Positions 39,791-50,971 of a stretch of DNA of 64,000 nt are shown in pieces (positions within the stretch are counted from its first letter, which is position 1; each line of letters begins with the position of its first letter). The stretch spans positions 1-64,000 of the forward strand of contig JAJAGP010002200.1 in the NCBI GenBank assembly GCA_025084515.1, given 5' to 3'. The notes under the pieces are model-generated. The model ran no database searches and had not been told where the DNA came from. It saw nothing but the letters and a program-made list of their open reading frames with translations. Origin of the DNA: Ancistrus triradiatus. Taxonomy: Eukaryota; Chordata; Actinopteri; Siluriformes; Loricariidae. The position numbers were made by a program, and so were the translations under genes.

Positions 39791-40087
39791 GCTGTGACTG
39801 ATGACGGTTCACAAGTCGGCTACACAAGTATTGAGAAACCGCTAATGAGTGTTACATGACATGAACCACGTCTGATATAAGTACTATATACTACAAAAGA
39901 TTATAAATACTACGGAACTTTACATGAGCTTTTACGTTCGTCTTGTTGTTCTGTACGTCCAAAAGTACATTACATAACGTAGTTCTGTCTTAGTGCGCAG
40001 CCGCATAAAACATGCAGCAGCGTACACCAGTGTGTGTTTACACTCCTCGCGAGCTTAAACCTTCAGTAAAAACGTAACACACTTTAC

Positions 40088-40170
40088 CTGTTCAGTGAAT
40101 CAACTTCGAGATAACGGAGATTCAGAGGCGACAGGAAGTAGAGAGAGTGTGAGTGTGAGTGTGTGTGTGT
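40088..40170 (-). promoter_or_regulatory. Candidate non-coding first exon of the NLR gene
   Basis: On the minus strand, a CTACTTCCTGTCGCC motif (ETS/PU.1-like core) lies about 60 nt before an exon-like stretch ending TGAACAG|GTAAAG, a good donor. It lies 2.5 kb upstream of exon 1. There is no TATA box. The assignment rests on position and donor only. Confidence 0.3.
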
Positions 40171-40415
40171 AAGATGAAAATTTCCTTCGGGGGCGTGTGT
40201 TATGTTAGTGACATTGTCCAGACACTGCTTGGATCTAACAGTCGTTACAGGGATTTGATTTAACCCTAACCTCAAATCCCTCAAAGTGTGTGTGTTTTTT
40301 CTTAACTTCATTCTTAGGAAAAAGTTACGAAAATAACTTCTTAAGAATTACCCTATTTTTTTTAACTCTCTTCTTAAGAACATATTTAAGAATGAGTGGT
40401 ATTCTTGAACACATT
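40171..40415. other. Putative NLR upstream region
   Basis: Contains a GTGTGA-rich stretch at its edge and repeated CTTAAGAA motifs at 40340-40385. The CTTAAGAA motifs recur at 42720-42870, so this may be the margin of an old transposon. Confidence 0.35.
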
Positions 40416-42330
40416 GGGTGAATCCCATTTCAGGGGCTGCGTCCTTTGACGGCTGCATTTGAAGACCGATTGCATCATAGCGGCGCGCCTAGGCTGTCCC
40501 ATTCCGAAGGCTCCTTCGTATGCGGCCTACAAATGCGTCCTTCTTTTCCCTCAAAACGAAGGATACATCCGATGTATCCTTCGCGACCTACCATATCCCG
40601 AGGTGCATGCGCCTGAGGGGAACTTAGGGATATCGCAACGATTGGCTGAGGAATATACGTGATTTAAATGTAAGGATTTTAAAAACACGCGAAACAGGTA
40701 AATGTTAAAAAGCAAAAAGCGCAACATTTTTTGTTTTGTTTTAGGGAGCCAAGGAGCAAACGTGAGACCTTTATTAAACTGATGTGATTGAAAAATAAAT
40801 GCCAGCGCCTGCAGTGAAGCGTCTCCTCCAATAATTGAAAAAACAAAAACAGCATATACACTAAACTCCAAAATTTCCCATTTCTGGCTGCATTATTATA
40901 ACAATTATTGCTGTTTTGTGATACAGTGCGGGCGGGTGGTTCCCCTGACAACAGGAAATCCAATGCAGAGTTTAGACCGTCTCTCATTTCGGTTCCGTCT
41001 TTGCCTGCCGCGGGTCTACCCAGCCTTCCAAGCACACACTTCCCGTAGACCCGTAGACCGCTGTTGAGATATAATAACAACAAAATCTTACATAATAAAG
41101 TAATTAACAAAAGTTAATAATTGTATAGACACTGCGGATGTGTTAGGCCTTAGAGTTAACAATATGATACTGGTGTGCATTCAGAAGAAGGCATTTTCCC
41201 AACCATAGAAGTTTCAGTTGACTTGGATAAAAAGTGCAACAAAAATAGAAAAGGAAGGCAAGTTGTCTACAAAGCCGGTTGAAACTAGAAAATGAGGTCC
41301 AAAGAGACAACAAACTTCTTGTTTGGAAGCGATCTGATTAAGGCCAAGGCCAGGTAAACAAAGGGATGGTTGAAAGTGAGACTTCTAACGCAAGTGTGTG
41401 AAAATACAGTAGTATAAATCATAAGTGTGTGACGGTATGAAATATTTAAAGTAAAGTAGCAAATAATCATTTGCGGCTGTTAAACATATATTAATGGAGG
41501 TGTGTATTTACAAAAGTTTACTAACTTAGATAAGTTAGTAAGTATTAGACTAACTTAATAAATTTGAGTGTCCCTTAAATGAACTAACCTTTAACATACA
41601 GAACATGTTAGGTGTGTGTACTACTTTAGGTAAATCATGAGTCGCAGAATGACGCTAGCTATAAGCGTTGCTAATCATATATAAGTTAGACTGAGCATAT
41701 ATTGATTAGGCCTCATGTTGTTCATTAAGTATGTAGCAGATCAAATCATTAATACTGAATATATCCAGCGTAGATTAGTCTTGATTAGTGACAAACGAGT
41801 GTAATATGTGTAAAATAGTTTGATTCCTTAAGAACATTAAGTTAGAAAAGTATGTGTGTGTGCAATCAGTAACAGCAGAAGGCATTCAAACTTGAAGATG
41901 AATTTTGTAACATGTGTGTGCAGATGAAGGAGCCACCCCTCCCCGAGCATAAATTTGAGAAAATGTGCGTAAGCTTAGTGTTCTTGACCTTGGAAAAAAG
42001 ACACCTACACAAAAAGTGTAATTTACCTTCAGCAAAAGGGGGGAGTGAAACTGCCAGGGTTGGGGCTAAACCTTTTGAAGCACACAGATGGAAATACTAG
42101 CTGTGAAAGAGAGGTATATAAACTGCATATTGTGATCAATACTTGGGAACTTGGCTGCACTGCGCTGTGAGCTAACTTCCCCAGATCTGCGAGAGAATAA
42201 AAAGATAGAGCTGTACTCTGACTCTGACCGTCCTTTCTCTCCACACATTCAACGAACACGCGAAGTCTGAGGTGAACGACTTCAACACCGCGTCCTTCGA
42301 AGGATGCAGCCCCTGAAATGGGATTCACCC
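40416..42330. mobile_element. 1.9-kb terminal-inverted-repeat element
   Basis: The left end GGGTGAATCCCATTTCAGGG continues GCTGCGTCCTTTGACGG, and the right end is its inverse (about 35 bp with few mismatches). ATT on both sides (40413-40415, 42331-42333) is a candidate 3-bp target duplication. The left arm carries several TCCTTCG/CGAAGGA palindromes near 40510-40590. No transposase is readable. The superfamily is uncertain. Confidence 0.75.
41141..42287 (+). repeat. LTR-like core inside the TIR element
   Basis: Starts TGTTAGGCC and ends CTTCAACA. Near the end it has GAGGTATATAAACTGC (TATA at about 42115), AATAAA at 42196 and a further 86 bp, the U3-R-U5 spacing of a retroviral or retrotransposon LTR. 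No flanking duplication was found and there is no second copy, so this is tentative. Confidence 0.4.
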
Positions 42331-42505
42331 ATTCAGTTCTTAAATGTTTTCTTAAACATAGGATAGCCTCACACTTATCTTAGGCTGTAAGAGTTGAATG
42401 TAAGCATCGAAATTTAATACTTTATAAAATGTAGTTACTGGAAATGAGGCTTACATTTCAATTTAAATGCTTAAAAGCCTTTTGAGTGAAGGTCGTCCTT
42501 AAAAT

Positions 42506-42703
42506 TCAAAAGTCTACACGAGGAAGGTTTATGACAAAGCCGGTTATTTCTTCCACCATCACCTCTATTTCTTGTTTGCTAAAGTCTTTTGAACGCTTGC
42601 TTTGAATTTCCTCCATTTTGCCAATTAAACTAATAACGGAAATAACAGCAAATACAAATTGAAAACATGTCTTGCGCAGAATATTGTAAGCTGTAAAATG
42701 CAA
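42506..42703 (-). pseudogene. Myb/SANT-like DNA-binding fragment
   Basis: Minus-strand peptide KMEEIQSKRSKDFSKQEIEV followed by MVEEI resembles the first helices of the Myb/SANT-like proteins carried by Harbinger elements. The flanking CTTAAGAA-rich sequences support an old DNA transposon. No further helix is preserved. Confidence 0.35.
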
Positions 42704-43084
42704 CGTAGTCTGCGTTAGAAAACCGTGTCTTAAGAAAATAATGATGATTTTCTTCAGATAATATTTGAGAACTTCTTAATTTTTTTTCTTCAAGAATTCC
42801 ATTTAAGAACATTCTTCTGAACTTTCTAGTGTTTGCCTTAGAACCTTTGCAAGTTTTTTCTTAAGAAAAATAAGTGCATCGTGGTGGTGAAACAGCCACG
42901 TGTTTAGGGTACCCATGTTCGAAGTCTGAAATTTCGTTCAAACGGACCGTTCGATGTCTGAAAACATATGTTATAAAACATATCGGAACACTGTAACACA
43001 CAAAAGGTGCAGAGAGACTAACAGTTCGCTAAAGTGCATTATTGCTTAATATATTGCGTGACATCTTAATTTTTAGGTAGAGTG
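42704..43084. other. Intergenic sequence
   Basis: AT-rich. Contains inverted CTTAAGAAAA motifs; nothing else recognised. Confidence 0.35.
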
Positions 43085-44125
43085 GTGTGTTTGCTCCCTT
43101 CCTGATTTCCTATTTTTTGCATGTTTGTCACACTTAAGTGTTTCGGTACATCAAACCAATTTAAATATTAGTCAAAGACAACACAGGTAATCACAAAATG
43201 CAGTTTTTAAATGAAGGTGTTTATTATTAACGAAGAAAAAAATCCAAACCTGCATGGCCCTATGTGAAAAAGTGTTTGCCCCCCCTTGTTAAAACATAAC
43301 TATGGTTTATCGCACCTGAGTTCACTGTCTCTAGCCACACCCAGGCCTGATTATTGCCACACCGGTTCTCAATCAGGAAATCACTTAAATAGGACCTGCC
43401 TGACAAAGTGAAGTACACCAAAAGGTCCTTAAAAGCTACACATCATGCCGAGATCCAAAGAAATTCAGGAACAACTGAGAAAGAAAGTAATTGAGATCCA
43501 TCAGTCAGGGTTATAAAGCCATTTCGAAAGCTTTGGGACTCCAGCGAACTACAGTAAGAGCCATTATCCACAAATGGTGAAGACATGGAACAGTGGTGAA
43601 CCTTCCTAGGAGTGGCTGCCTGACCAAAATTACCCCAAGAGCACAGCGACGACTCATCCAAGAGGTCACAAAAGACCCCACAACAACATCCAAAGAACTG
43701 CAGGCCTCACTTGCCTCAGTTAAGGTCAGTGTTCATGCCTCCACCATAAGAAAGAGACTGGGCAAAAATGGCCTGCATGGCAGAGTTCCAAGATGAAAAC
43801 CACTGCTGAGCAATTTTTCCTGAACACATCTTGATGATCCCCAAGACTTTTGGGAAAACATTCTCTAAACTCTTTGGAAAATGTGTGTCCCATTACATCT
43901 GGTGTAAAAGTAACACAGCATTTCAGAAAAGAACAATATAGCAACAGTAAAATATGGTGGTGGTAGTGTGATGGTCTGGGGCTGTTTTGCTGCTTCCGGA
44001 CCTGGAAGACTTTCTGTGATAAATGAAACTATGAATTCTGCTGTCTACCAAAAAAATCCTGAAGGAGAATGTCCGGCCATCTGTTGGTGACCTCAAGCTG
44101 AAACGAACTTGGGTTCTGCATTCAT
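43085..44125 (+). mobile_element. Tc1-like transposon family E, 3' truncated
   Basis: The left end includes GTCAAAGACAACACAGGTAA and CCCTATGTGAAAAAGTGTTT. The transposase begins near 43445 (MPRSKEIQEQLRKKVIEIHQ) and continues with frameshifts through LPRSGCLTKITPRAQRRLIQ and VSVHASTIRKRLGKNGLHGR. It ends at GGTTCTGCATTCAT, where a GC-rich LTR begins and where QQDNDPKH would follow. Confidence 0.85.
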
Positions 44126-45131
44126 CGGGGGGCGCATTCCCGCCCCTAGGAGCCGCCGCGGGGCCGCTAAATGTTGCGGTCGGCCCCCTATAAAATGAGC
44201 GTCCGAACGCCGGCCTTCGGCGCACTGTCTGGTCATACATACTGCTTTTCTGAGTGTTTTGTTCGGCGTTACCCCTTTGGCTTGGCCGTTTAAGGAGAGT
44301 GGTGGCCCCGTGTCACGAAGGAGGCGGGATCCCGTAGAGGCAAAAGCCTTGAGGTAATCGCTAGGGCCGTCGATGGTTAGGTGAGGGAAAGTTGGGTAAC
44401 GCCACTAACCTCTTTCTTTCCACTGCCCGAAGCGCCCGTGGTCATCGTCCGCTTTGCTTCGTTCCGTTTGGACGCCGATAAGCTCCGTTCCCAGGTCCCA
44501 TAGCCTCCGGCATTGTCCTGTGCTTACCGCACCCCGGGACGAGTATTTCCTCTCTTTCCCCGGGCTTTGTCACGCTTGCTTCGCGTCCGAGAGACGCGCC
44601 GATTGCGCTTGGCCCGAGAAACCCCCCGGCACATGCGCAGTCGAGCGCTGCAGCCACACACACACACAGCGCTTCTGCCACACACAGAGCGCTTTCCCAC
44701 GCACACACATAGCGCTCACTCGCTCTCAGAGCGCCGTGCGTGCCTCATTTTCTATCGCTCTGTCTAGAGCTTTAACGGGTTATATCCCGTCCTTTTCTTT
44801 TGCTTTTCGCGTTCCTTTTCATGCTGACGTTTATTAAAAGCCCTATTTTTGTCTGAGTTCACCAGGAAGCGACTCCTTCGTTTGCCCGTTGGCTTATTGC
44901 CGTTTCCTTTCTTTCAGTTCACAGGATCTGTGGTGCAACGGTAACGTTCCCGCCCCCGGAGACTGTGACTCTGGTTTCAAATCCCGTGACGGGCTGTCTT
45001 CGGCAGCTCCCGCGTTCATCGTACGGGACCTCTTTTGCTTTCCTTCCCCTCTTTTCCGTCGTTTGGTGTAGGCCCCTGCACTTTGGTCCGTTATTTCCCT
45101 TTTTCCGGTGTGCCCCCCAGGCCCCACGTAA
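44126..45131 (+). repeat. GC-rich solo LTR (Ty3/gypsy, related to 30393-31352)
   Basis: Shares with the 30393 LTR a TTGAGGTAATCGCTAGGGCC block, GTGAGGGAAAGTT and the 3' end CACGTAACA. It has CCTATAAAATG near 44187 (TATA box) and a tRNA-like module at 44929-45003. No internal coding region follows, so it is a solo LTR or LTR fragment. Composition is strikingly richer in G+C than its surroundings. Confidence 0.75.
44929..45003 (+). other. tRNA-like module in the solo LTR
   Basis: GTGGTGCAACGGTAACG fits an RNA polymerase III A box and GGTTTCAAATCCCG a B box, about 35 nt apart. I could not fold a full cloverleaf with matched acceptor stem, so this is not called a tRNA gene. The related LTR at 30393 has a similar B box. 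Confidence 0.45.
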
Positions 45132-45262
45132 CAGCATTTACATTTACATTTACATTTACAGCATTTAGCAGACGCCCTTATCCAGAGCGACTTACAATTG
45201 GTACAGTCTTACAATCCAAGCATTTGTGGGTTAAGGGTCTTGCTCAAGGACCCAACAGTGGC
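45132..45262 (-). repeat. tRNA-derived SINE, truncated
   Basis: Tail (TTTACATTTACAT repeats) and body (AGCATTTAGCAGACGCCCTT) are present. It breaks off at CAACAGTGGCAGC, before the tRNA-like head. Confidence 0.8.
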
Positions 45263-45264
45263 AG

Positions 45265-45810
45265 CAGAAGATCCCCAGTTTATCAACAAATGTATGAGAA
45301 AATTATTAAAATGTTTAAAAACAATGTTCGTCAAAGAGACTGGAAGGCATTTACATATTTCTTCGTATACAGTGCATAATATCGTTAAACGATTCAGAAA
45401 TCTGGAAGAGTTTCAGTGTGTAAAGGTTAAGAGCACAAGCTTAAACTGAAGAGATGTGATCTCCGATCCCTCAGGTGGCACTGCATCAAGAACCGTCATT
45501 CATCAATAGCTGAGAAGCACATGGACAAGGAATTATTTTATCAAACCTTTATCAAGCTCTACAATACGAAATTACATTCACAAATGTCACTTAAAACGTT
45601 ACTTTTCAAAAAGAATCCTCATGTTAACCATGCCCAGAAGTGGTGTCAGCTTTTTTGGGCTCTGAGGCATCTGGGATGGAGCATCACACAGAAACGTAGA
45701 CTGTGGTCAGATGAATCAGTATTCCAGAGAGTCTCAACTATTTTTGGAATGTGCTGCTGGCCTGAAATGCAGGAATGGATGTTTATTAACAAATGAAATG
45801 TTGACTAGAA
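45265..45810 (+). mobile_element. Tc1 family D-like transposase fragment
   Basis: FINKCMRKLLKCLKTMF- and SYTVHNIVKRFRNLEEFQ-like N-terminal sequence, then RLWSDESVFQ near 45700, in shifting frames. The element is interrupted by the RTE insertion at 45811; its continuation resumes at 47560. Confidence 0.7.
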
Positions 45811-47543
45811 TTTGCAAAGAGGATGGAAATGGCTGTGGTTAACACATATTTCCAAAAGAAGGAGGAGCATAGGGTGACTTATAAGAGTGGAGGGAGGAGC
45901 ACACAGGTAGACTACATCCTATGTAGAAGAGGTTGCTTAAAAGAGATTGGTGATTGTAAGGTAGTGGCAGGGGAGAATGTAGCTAGTCAGCGTCGGATGG
46001 TGGTGTGCAGGATGGCTCTGGTGGTTAGGAAGAGGAAGAGGACAAAGGCAGAAGAGAGGCCCAAATAGTGGAAGTTGAGAAAGGAAGAATGTTGTAAGGA
46101 GTTCAGAGAGGAGCTGAGAAAGGCTTTGGGTGATAGGAAAGAGCTCCCAGATGACTGGGTAGTAGCAGCAAAAGTAATTAGACAGACAGGTAGAAAGGTA
46201 CTGGGTGTTTCTTCTGGACAGGCAAAGGATGAAAACGAAACTTGGTGGTGGAACGAGGAAGTGCAGGAGGTTATTACAGGGGCATAAAGTTGATGAGCCA
46301 CACAATGAAGATTTGGGAGAGAGTTGTGGAAGCTAGGCTCAGACAGGAGGTGACAGTGTGTGAACAACAGTATGGTTTCATGCCAAGGAAGAGCACCATG
46401 GATGCGATTTTTGCTTTGAGAGTGCTGATGGAGAAGTATAGAGATGGTCAGAAAGAGCTAAACTGCGTCTTTGTGGATTTGGAGAAAGCTTATGACAGGG
46501 TGCCAAGGGAGGAACTGTGGTGGTGTATGAGGAAGTCTCGAGTGGCTGAAAAGTACATTAGATTAGTGCAGGACATGTATGACAACAGCGTGACAGCGGT
46601 GAGATGTGCTGTAGGAGTCACAGATAGCTTCAAGGTAGAGGTGGGACTGCATCAAGGATCGGCCCTGAGTCCCTTCTTATTTGCTCTGTGATGGACAGAC
46701 TAACAGATGAGGTCAGACAGGAATCGCCGGGGACTATCATGTTTGCAGACGACATTGTTGATCTGTAGTGAGAACAGGGAGAACAGGTAGAAGAGAACTT
46801 GGAGAGGTGGAGGTATAATCTGGAAAGGAGAGGAATGAAAGTCAACTGTAGTAAGACAGAATACCTGTGTGTAAATGAAAGGGAGGCAGGTGGAACAGTC
46901 AGGCTACAGGGATCAGTGGTCACAGAGGTACAAGAGTTCAGGTACTTGGGATCAACTGTCCAAAGAAATGGGGAGTGTGGAAAGGAGGTGAAGAAGAGAG
47001 TACAGGCAGGATGGGGTAGGTGGAGAAAAGTGTCAGGAGTGCTGTGTGACAAAAGGGTTGCAGCAAAGTGAAAGGAAAGATTTATAAGAGAGTAGTGAGA
47101 CCAGCCTTGTTGTATGGCTTAGAGACAGTGGCACTGACAAAGAGACAGGAAGCAGAGCTGGAGGTGGCAGAACTTAAGATGTTGAGGTTCTCTTTAGGAG
47201 TGTCTAGGGTAGACAGGATTAGGAATGAGATCATCAGAGGGACAGCACAGGTTGGAAAATTGGGAAACAAAATTCGAGAGGGAAGACTGAGATGGTTTGG
47301 ACATGTGCAGAGGAGGGATAGTGGATATATTGGTAGGAGGTTGTTGGCGATGGAGCTGCCAGGCAAGAGACGGAGAGGAAGACCAAAGAGCAGTTATTTG
47401 GTTGTGGTAAATGAAGATATGCAGGGAGTTGGGGTGACAGTAGAGGACATGGAGGACACGAGGTGAGGTGGAAACGTTTAACTCGCTGTTGTGACCCCTG
47501 ATAAAGGGAGAAGCCGAAAGAAGAAGAAGAAGAAGAAGAAGAA
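45811..47543 (+). mobile_element. RTE-type LINE, 5'-truncated, with 16-bp target duplication
   Basis: Flanked by GAAATGTTGACTAGAA at 45795-45810 and 47544-47559, an exact 16-bp duplication. It starts within the endonuclease C-terminus (HRVTYKSGGRSTQVDYILCR; the expected final His in SQH reads SQR). Reverse transcriptase follows: YGFMPRKSTMDAIFALR, FVDLEKAYDRVPREELWW, GLHQGSALSPFLFAL, then a frameshift and FADDIV. The C-terminal GKRRRGRPK region ends at about 47466 and a (GAA)n tail finishes the copy. It is dead on arrival because of truncation and shifts. Confidence 0.95.
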
Positions 47544-47559
47544 GAAATGTTGACTAGAA

Positions 47560-48283
47560 AAACACATGAATTATCTCGGATTGATACTGTCTGCAAAGAA
47601 TATTTTGTGCATTGCGTAGCAAAACATCAGTGCAGTTGATTTTATATGGACGATATTAGATGTGTCCACACGATGGCGGTGTCTGTACACATTTGGACGC
47701 TTGGACACGGCAGTATGAGCCTCCAATCTTTTAATTAAGATTGGATGTATGGCACTGATTTTTTTATTATCATATAATCACTACATAATAACGCATCAAA
47801 AGCAATAAAACAAAATTACCTTTTTTTACAGCAACCCCTGTCAGCCTGCAAAGGAGTTATTGATCCTTAATTTCCTTCGGGATCAATAAAGGGTCTTGTT
47901 TATCTGTCTGTCTGTCTGTCTGTCTGTCTGTCCATCTGTCTGTCTATCTACCTGTAAAAAAACCAATGATAATCATAATAATTAGTAAGATTGTATTATT
48001 TGTATTATTTTTATGTCTTAGGTATCTTATTAGGTGGATACAAACTTATTTAATTATCACAATTTAAAATATATTAAAAAAAAACAATGCAGAATGTTGC
48101 CTTATAGTTCACATTGTGTCCATTTTCCCATTTAACCCTTTAAACTACTAAGGAAAGAAGAAAGAACACATGGAATAATGCTTTAAAATGAATAATGGGA
48201 TCTGGTATAGAAATGGAAATACAGAGAATCCATACTAGTTTCCAAATTAAGGCTCTCTCAGGTTCTTAGGTACTTTTTTTGGA
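47560..48283. other. Intergenic, with LINE-tail-derived TCTG repeat
   Basis: At 47868-47955, TTTCCTTCGGGATCAATAAA runs into (TCTG)n, as in fish LINE 3' ends that use a short tandem tail. The remainder is AT-rich and anonymous. Confidence 0.5.
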
Positions 48284-48451
48284 ACTTTGGTAGCCTAGCG
48301 GTTAAGGTACTGGACTATGGACCAAAAGGTCCAGGGTTCAAATCCCTCCTCTGCCAAGCTGCCACTGTTGGGTCCTTGAGCAAGGCCCTTAACCCACAAT
48401 TGCTTGAATTGTAAGTCCAGCATCAATTGTAAGTCGCTCTGGATAAGGGCC
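48284..48451 (+). repeat. tRNA-derived SINE
   Basis: The plus strand starts with TGGTAGCCTAGCGGTTAAGG (A box), then GGGTTCAAATCCC (B box) and the TAAGTCGCTCTGGATAAGG body. The 3' tail is missing. Confidence 0.82.
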
Positions 48452-48494
48452 TTGTATACTTTTATAGCCGTAATAAGTAAGAGTATCTATGAGT

Positions 48495-48700
48495 GCAATC
48501 ATTTTACATTGGAGCATTGTCTCAAAGCAGCCTTATAGTTTTATACAGTCTTCTAATATCTAAGGCCAGTCCCAAATTGAACAAGCCTATGGCGACAGTG
48601 GCAAGAAAAACCTTGCCAAAAACCAAGGAAGAAACCTTTGGAGGCTCAAGACTCCAAAAGGAACCCGACCTCCTTGGGCGGCCTAGATGATATACTGTAT
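48495..48700 (-). repeat. Dispersed repeat (AGGCTGCCCA family), inverted
   Basis: GGAGCATTGTCTCAAAGCAG through CCTCCTTGGGCGGCCTAG is the inverse of the repeat at 28306-28502. Confidence 0.7.
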
Positions 48701-50079
48701 GTAAGAATTAAAGTAATTTATCTAATTAATAAGTTTATCATAATAGTTGAAATGAACAGAAGCTAAATAAAAATAACAAAGAGAACATAACATGAAAAAA
48801 TATTAATTAATAATAACAATAGTGAAAGATACCAGGAAGACATGAGACCAAATTTTTGCATATAACAACTTATATGAGGACTCTCTGGGAGTGCAGCAGC
48901 CTAATATGAGTCCCCACAGTGCCTTCACATGCAGATACGATTGGTTGTATCTGAGGGAGGTAATGAAACCAAGGATCATACTCTGGCGTTGCACCTGAGA
49001 TCCCTAGCCAGCCCAGTTCACCATGATGCTGACCAGAGAGCATGTGGAAAAACTGAAATTAGCTTTTTTATTCATTTTCATTTATGTATTAAAATTGAAA
49101 GGACATGCTTCACTGATTTTCTAAGTGCAAAAAGATAACATATACTTTCACAAAGGGCGTCAACACCTTACTTTAGAGGTAACAAAATTTGGCACAAACT
49201 GTCCCATAACGTTGTTACTAGCCCTGGCAAAAATGATGAAATCACCTCCTTTCTACTTTCTATAAACAAAGCACAGAAACAAATCTTTGTTTAATAGCTG
49301 AACATTCTGGCTTTGTGAAGCATGCCTCAAGCTAATTGAATTATTTTAATTAATATCAGATTTTTTTTTTCAGATAAAGTAGAGGAACAAGTTATGTAAT
49401 CATCCACAAAACAATTGTACTTGGTTAATCATCCTCGTGATGTTATGGCGGCCTGAATTCATTAAGGCATGGACGTCCCTGATGACAAACAACATTCTAC
49501 ATTAACCTACTTCCAACTTTCCTGTAAATACCAATTAGAACCTTATCATTAAAAAAAAATCGGACTGAGATCCATTTTACTGTCCATGTTACTGAGCAGG
49601 TCTGTCTTTCCTATAGAAAAGCTTTAACACTCTTTACTCCGAGGCAAGATACATTATTGTCCTGCAAATTGACTTCATCTCACCAAACCTATTTTCTACT
49701 GATAGAATGAGAAAAGTGTCCAAAATTTCAATCTATTCCCTCATTGACTGGTGGGGTAATGATTACCCTCTCCCCTGGTCCTGTACCTCACATGCAACCC
49801 CATATCATAAATGAGTTAATTTGTCTGGTCCTGTTGTTCCAGCATTATCTCAATGGTTAGTGCAGATTCATGATTTATCTCTGAATATCACTTTTATCCA
49901 ATCAGTCACACTCCATGGTCACTTCTCTTTAGCCCTCTGTAACCTGCTTAGGTGTTTGCTTGCCTTTTCTATATGTAAATTTCTTTTCATTCAGCCGACG
50001 TCTTACAGTTCTGTCGCAAACATTGATACCTGTCTCTGCCCGTTTGTTTATCTTTTTTTGGTGATTTTTTTACAAAAGT
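48701..50079. other. Intergenic, no feature recognised
   Basis: About 1.4 kb of AT-rich, apparently unique sequence. Reading frames up to 86 codons show no domain signature. Confidence 0.4.
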
Positions 50080-50300
50080 AAAGTCAAGTTAGATTTATTT
50101 CTATAGTGCTTTTTACAATGGAGCATTGTTTCAAAGCAGCTTTACAATTTAGATTGTCTTCAAATTTAGAAAGCCAATCCCAAACTGAGCAAGCCTAGGG
50201 TGACAGTGGCAAGGAAAAACTCCCTAAAGGTTATGAGGAAGAAGCCTTGGGAGGACCAAGACTCAAAAAGAGACCCAACCTCCATGGGCAGCAAAATAAC
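50080..50300 (-). repeat. Dispersed repeat (AGGCTGCCCA family), inverted
   Basis: AAGTCAAGTTAGATTTATTT through CCAACCTCCATGGGCAGC. It directly precedes the large tetranucleotide array. Confidence 0.7.
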
Positions 50301-50316
50301 GTGAAATTTTGCATAT

Positions 50317-50351
50317 CATATCTGTCTGTCTGTCTATCTATCATTAAATTC

Positions 50352-50424
<73 letters not shown>

Positions 50425-50468
50425 TCTATCTTCTATCTATCTGTCTGTTCTCTGTCTGTCCTCCCCTG

Positions 50469-50502
<34 letters not shown>

Positions 50503-50564
50503 GTCCTGTCTGTCTTCCTGTCTATCTATCTATCCTATCTTTCTATCTATATCATCTGTCTGTC

Positions 50565-50607
<43 letters not shown>

Positions 50608-50927
50608 GGTCTGTCTTTCCTGTCTGTTGTTCCTGTCTGTCTATACTATCTATCTCTACTATCTATATCTATCATCTGTCTGTCTTATCTGTTTTTCTGT
50701 CTGTTCTGTCTATCTATCTATCTATCTGTCTGTCCTTTCTGTCTGTCCTGTTCTGTCTATCTATCTATCTACTATCTGTCTGTCCTTCTGTCTGTCTGTC
50801 TGGTCTGTCTGTTCTATCTATCTGCCTGTCTATCCTGTTTTCTTGTTTCGGTCTGTCTATCTATCTATCTAGCTAGCTATCTGTCTGTCTCTGTCTGTCT
50901 GTCCTATCTATCTATCTATCTCTCTAA

Positions 50928-50971
<44 letters not shown>

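Noticed and set aside
42506..42703. Independent host Myb/SANT gene
   Set aside because: Only one helix-sized fragment is readable, surrounded by transposon-like sequence; treated as a remnant.
44454..44837. Plus-strand ORF of 127 codons in the GC-rich island
   Set aside because: Low-complexity, His/Thr-rich tail from ACACAC; the region is LTR sequence with no domain.
44929..45003. Functional tRNA gene
   Set aside because: A and B boxes are present but no convincing acceptor and anticodon stems could be drawn; it lies within an LTR.
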